Assembly: GCA_047630175.1 (NCBI GenBank)
Contig: JBLHVI010000013.1
Location: 4,725-68,724 of the forward strand
DNA: 64,000 bases
DNA from: UBA4582 sp047630175
GTDB lineage: Bacteria > Pseudomonadota > Gammaproteobacteria > Pseudomonadales > Azotimanducaceae
Reading direction: 5' to 3'
Shown: positions 63,186 to 64,000 of the stretch, in pieces
Layout: each line of letters opens with the position of its first letter
Numbering within the stretch: position 1 is the stretch's first letter
The notes under the pieces: generated by a model
What the model saw: the letters and a program-made list of their open reading frames with translations, nothing else
Told to the model about the DNA's origin: nothing
Database searches by the model: none
Made by a program: the position numbers and the translations under genes

Positions 63186-64000
63186 ATGAGGAAAATTCTT
63201 ATCGCCATCGCTCTGAGCCTTATGCTGGCACAGAGCAGTTTTGCCGCAGACAGTTTACTCAAACTGGATCATCCGGCACGCTATATTGTGAAACAAGGCG
63301 ATACGTTGTGGGATATTGCGTCTATGTTTTTGGCCGAAGCGTGGCGTTGGCCAGAAATATGGGAAGTGAATCCAGACATTGATAACCCCCACCTGATTTT
63401 TCCCGGCGACGAGATTGTGCTTCGATATGTCGATGGCAAGCCGCAATTGTCGCTATCAAGAGGTGATGAAGGGCGCACGATACGCTTGACGCCGGTGCCG
63501 CATCCTGACACCAAACTAGCCCCAAAAGTACGTTCGGAGCCGCTAACCAGTTCTATCCCAGCCATTCCTTTAGGCGCTATCGCCGGTTTAATCAATACCG
63601 GGCGTATCGTGGGCCAGTACACCCTCGATAATGCGCCCCATATTTTGGCGGGCGAATCCGAGCGTCTGGTGTTCGGCCCCGGTGATGATTTTTATGCGCG
63701 CGGTAAGTGGGGCGGCGGAACTTCAGTCTATGGGATATTTCGGGCTGGTGAGGTCTATCAGGATCCGTTGACACGTGAGGTTCTGGGTTTTGAGGCCCAA
63801 GAGATGGGTGTTGCAAAGGTATTGCGGCGAACTGGCGATGTTTACACGATGCGGCTAACGTCGATTAAAGAAGACGTTCGTATCGGTGATCGTCTGTTGG
63901 CTACCGAGGAGCGTCGGGTCGAGTCCATGTTTTATCCCTCGTCACCGGACCAAGACATAAATGGCGTGGTGATGAATCTATTGGGTGGCGCCACGGTGAT
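63186..64000 (+). CDS. LysM-domain exported protein, cut by the window end
   Basis: The frame is open from ATG 63186 to the last base, so the C-terminus is missing. A signal peptide (MRKILIAIALSLMLAQSSFA, cleavage after about residue 20) is followed by a LysM peptidoglycan-binding domain at about 33-83 (YIVKQGDTLWDIASMFL ... PEIWEVNPDIDNPHLIFPGD). The following region, still open, has repeated beta-like segments. It corresponds in place and layout to the LysM protein next to def in Pseudomonas (PA0020 type), an envelope protein of uncertain role. It is divergent from def. Confidence 0.9.
   Translation, partial: MRKILIAIALSLMLAQSSFAADSLLKLDHPARYIVKQGDTLWDIASMFLAEAWRWPEIWEVNPDIDNPHLIFPGDEIVLRYVDGKPQLSLSRGDEGRTIRLTPVPHPDTKLAPKVRSEPLTSSIPAIPLGAIAGLINTGRIVGQYTLDNAPHILAGESERLVFGPGDDFYARGKWGGGTSVYGIFRAGEVYQDPLTREVLGFEAQEMGVAKVLRRTGDVYTMRLTSIKEDVRIGDRLLATEERRVESMFYPSSPDQDINGVVMNLLGGATV

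Overview
This window is a chromosomal origin region of a gammaproteobacterium. The gene order is that of Pseudomonas and its relatives on both sides of dnaA: radC-coaBC-dut-algC-argB, pyrE-rph, gmk-rpoZ-spoT, recG, rubredoxin/ubiA, uvrD, glmS-glmU, the atp operon, parB-parA-rsmG-mnmG, mnmE-yidC-yidD-rnpA-rpmH, oriC, dnaA-dnaN-recF-gyrB, gmhB, glyS-glyQ, tag, a LpxL-type acyltransferase, trkA, rsmB, fmt, def and a LysM protein. From memory of P. aeruginosa these blocks are spread over a much longer arc there. Here they sit nearly end to end, which suggests a streamlined genome, probably a marine or other free-living relative of Pseudomonadales/Cellvibrionales. The exact genus cannot be read from the sequence.

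Layout. 1-15.5 kb: housekeeping genes for CoA, dUTP, sugar-phosphate, arginine and pyrimidine metabolism, RNA processing, the stringent response and recombination, mostly on the plus strand. 15.5-22.6 kb is the most accessory part: a DAACS-type symporter, a 55-residue rubredoxin divergent from ubiA, and a TRAP transporter whose two permease genes face their probable substrate-binding lipoprotein gene, with an unusual lectin-like/DUF3047 lipoprotein gene between them. 22.7-44.2 kb: a long minus-strand run (uvrD, glmS, glmU, the complete atpIBEFHAGDC operon, parAB, rsmG, mnmG, mnmE, yidC, yidD, rnpA, rpmH). 44.24-44.8 kb: oriC, with an AT-rich stretch and a cluster of DnaA boxes. 44.8-52 kb: dnaA, two successive dnaN genes, recF and gyrB. 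52-64 kb: gmhB, glyQS, tag, an acyltransferase, the def-fmt-rsmB-trkA-trkH run on the minus strand, and the start of a LysM protein cut by the window end.

How the parts work together. DnaA acts on the boxes beside its own gene. ParA/ParB are encoded 8-9 kb to the left, and two 16-bp parS-like palindromes lie 4-5 kb to the right inside recF, so the whole chromosome-segregation module is in the window. SlmA (nucleoid occlusion) is also encoded here, and a site one base off the E. coli SlmA consensus lies in mnmG. YidC, YidD, RnpA and L34 form the usual ribosome/RNase P/membrane-insertion cluster.

The most unusual feature is the tandem pair of sliding-clamp genes. The second (47395-48495) is canonical. 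The first (46202-47311) is diverged at several positions of the pocket that binds clamp partners. The other points worth a second look are the LecA-like plus DUF3047 lipoprotein, the membrane-anchored AlgC-type enzyme, and several perfect palindromes. I saw no rRNA, tRNA, insertion sequence, prophage or CRISPR array.
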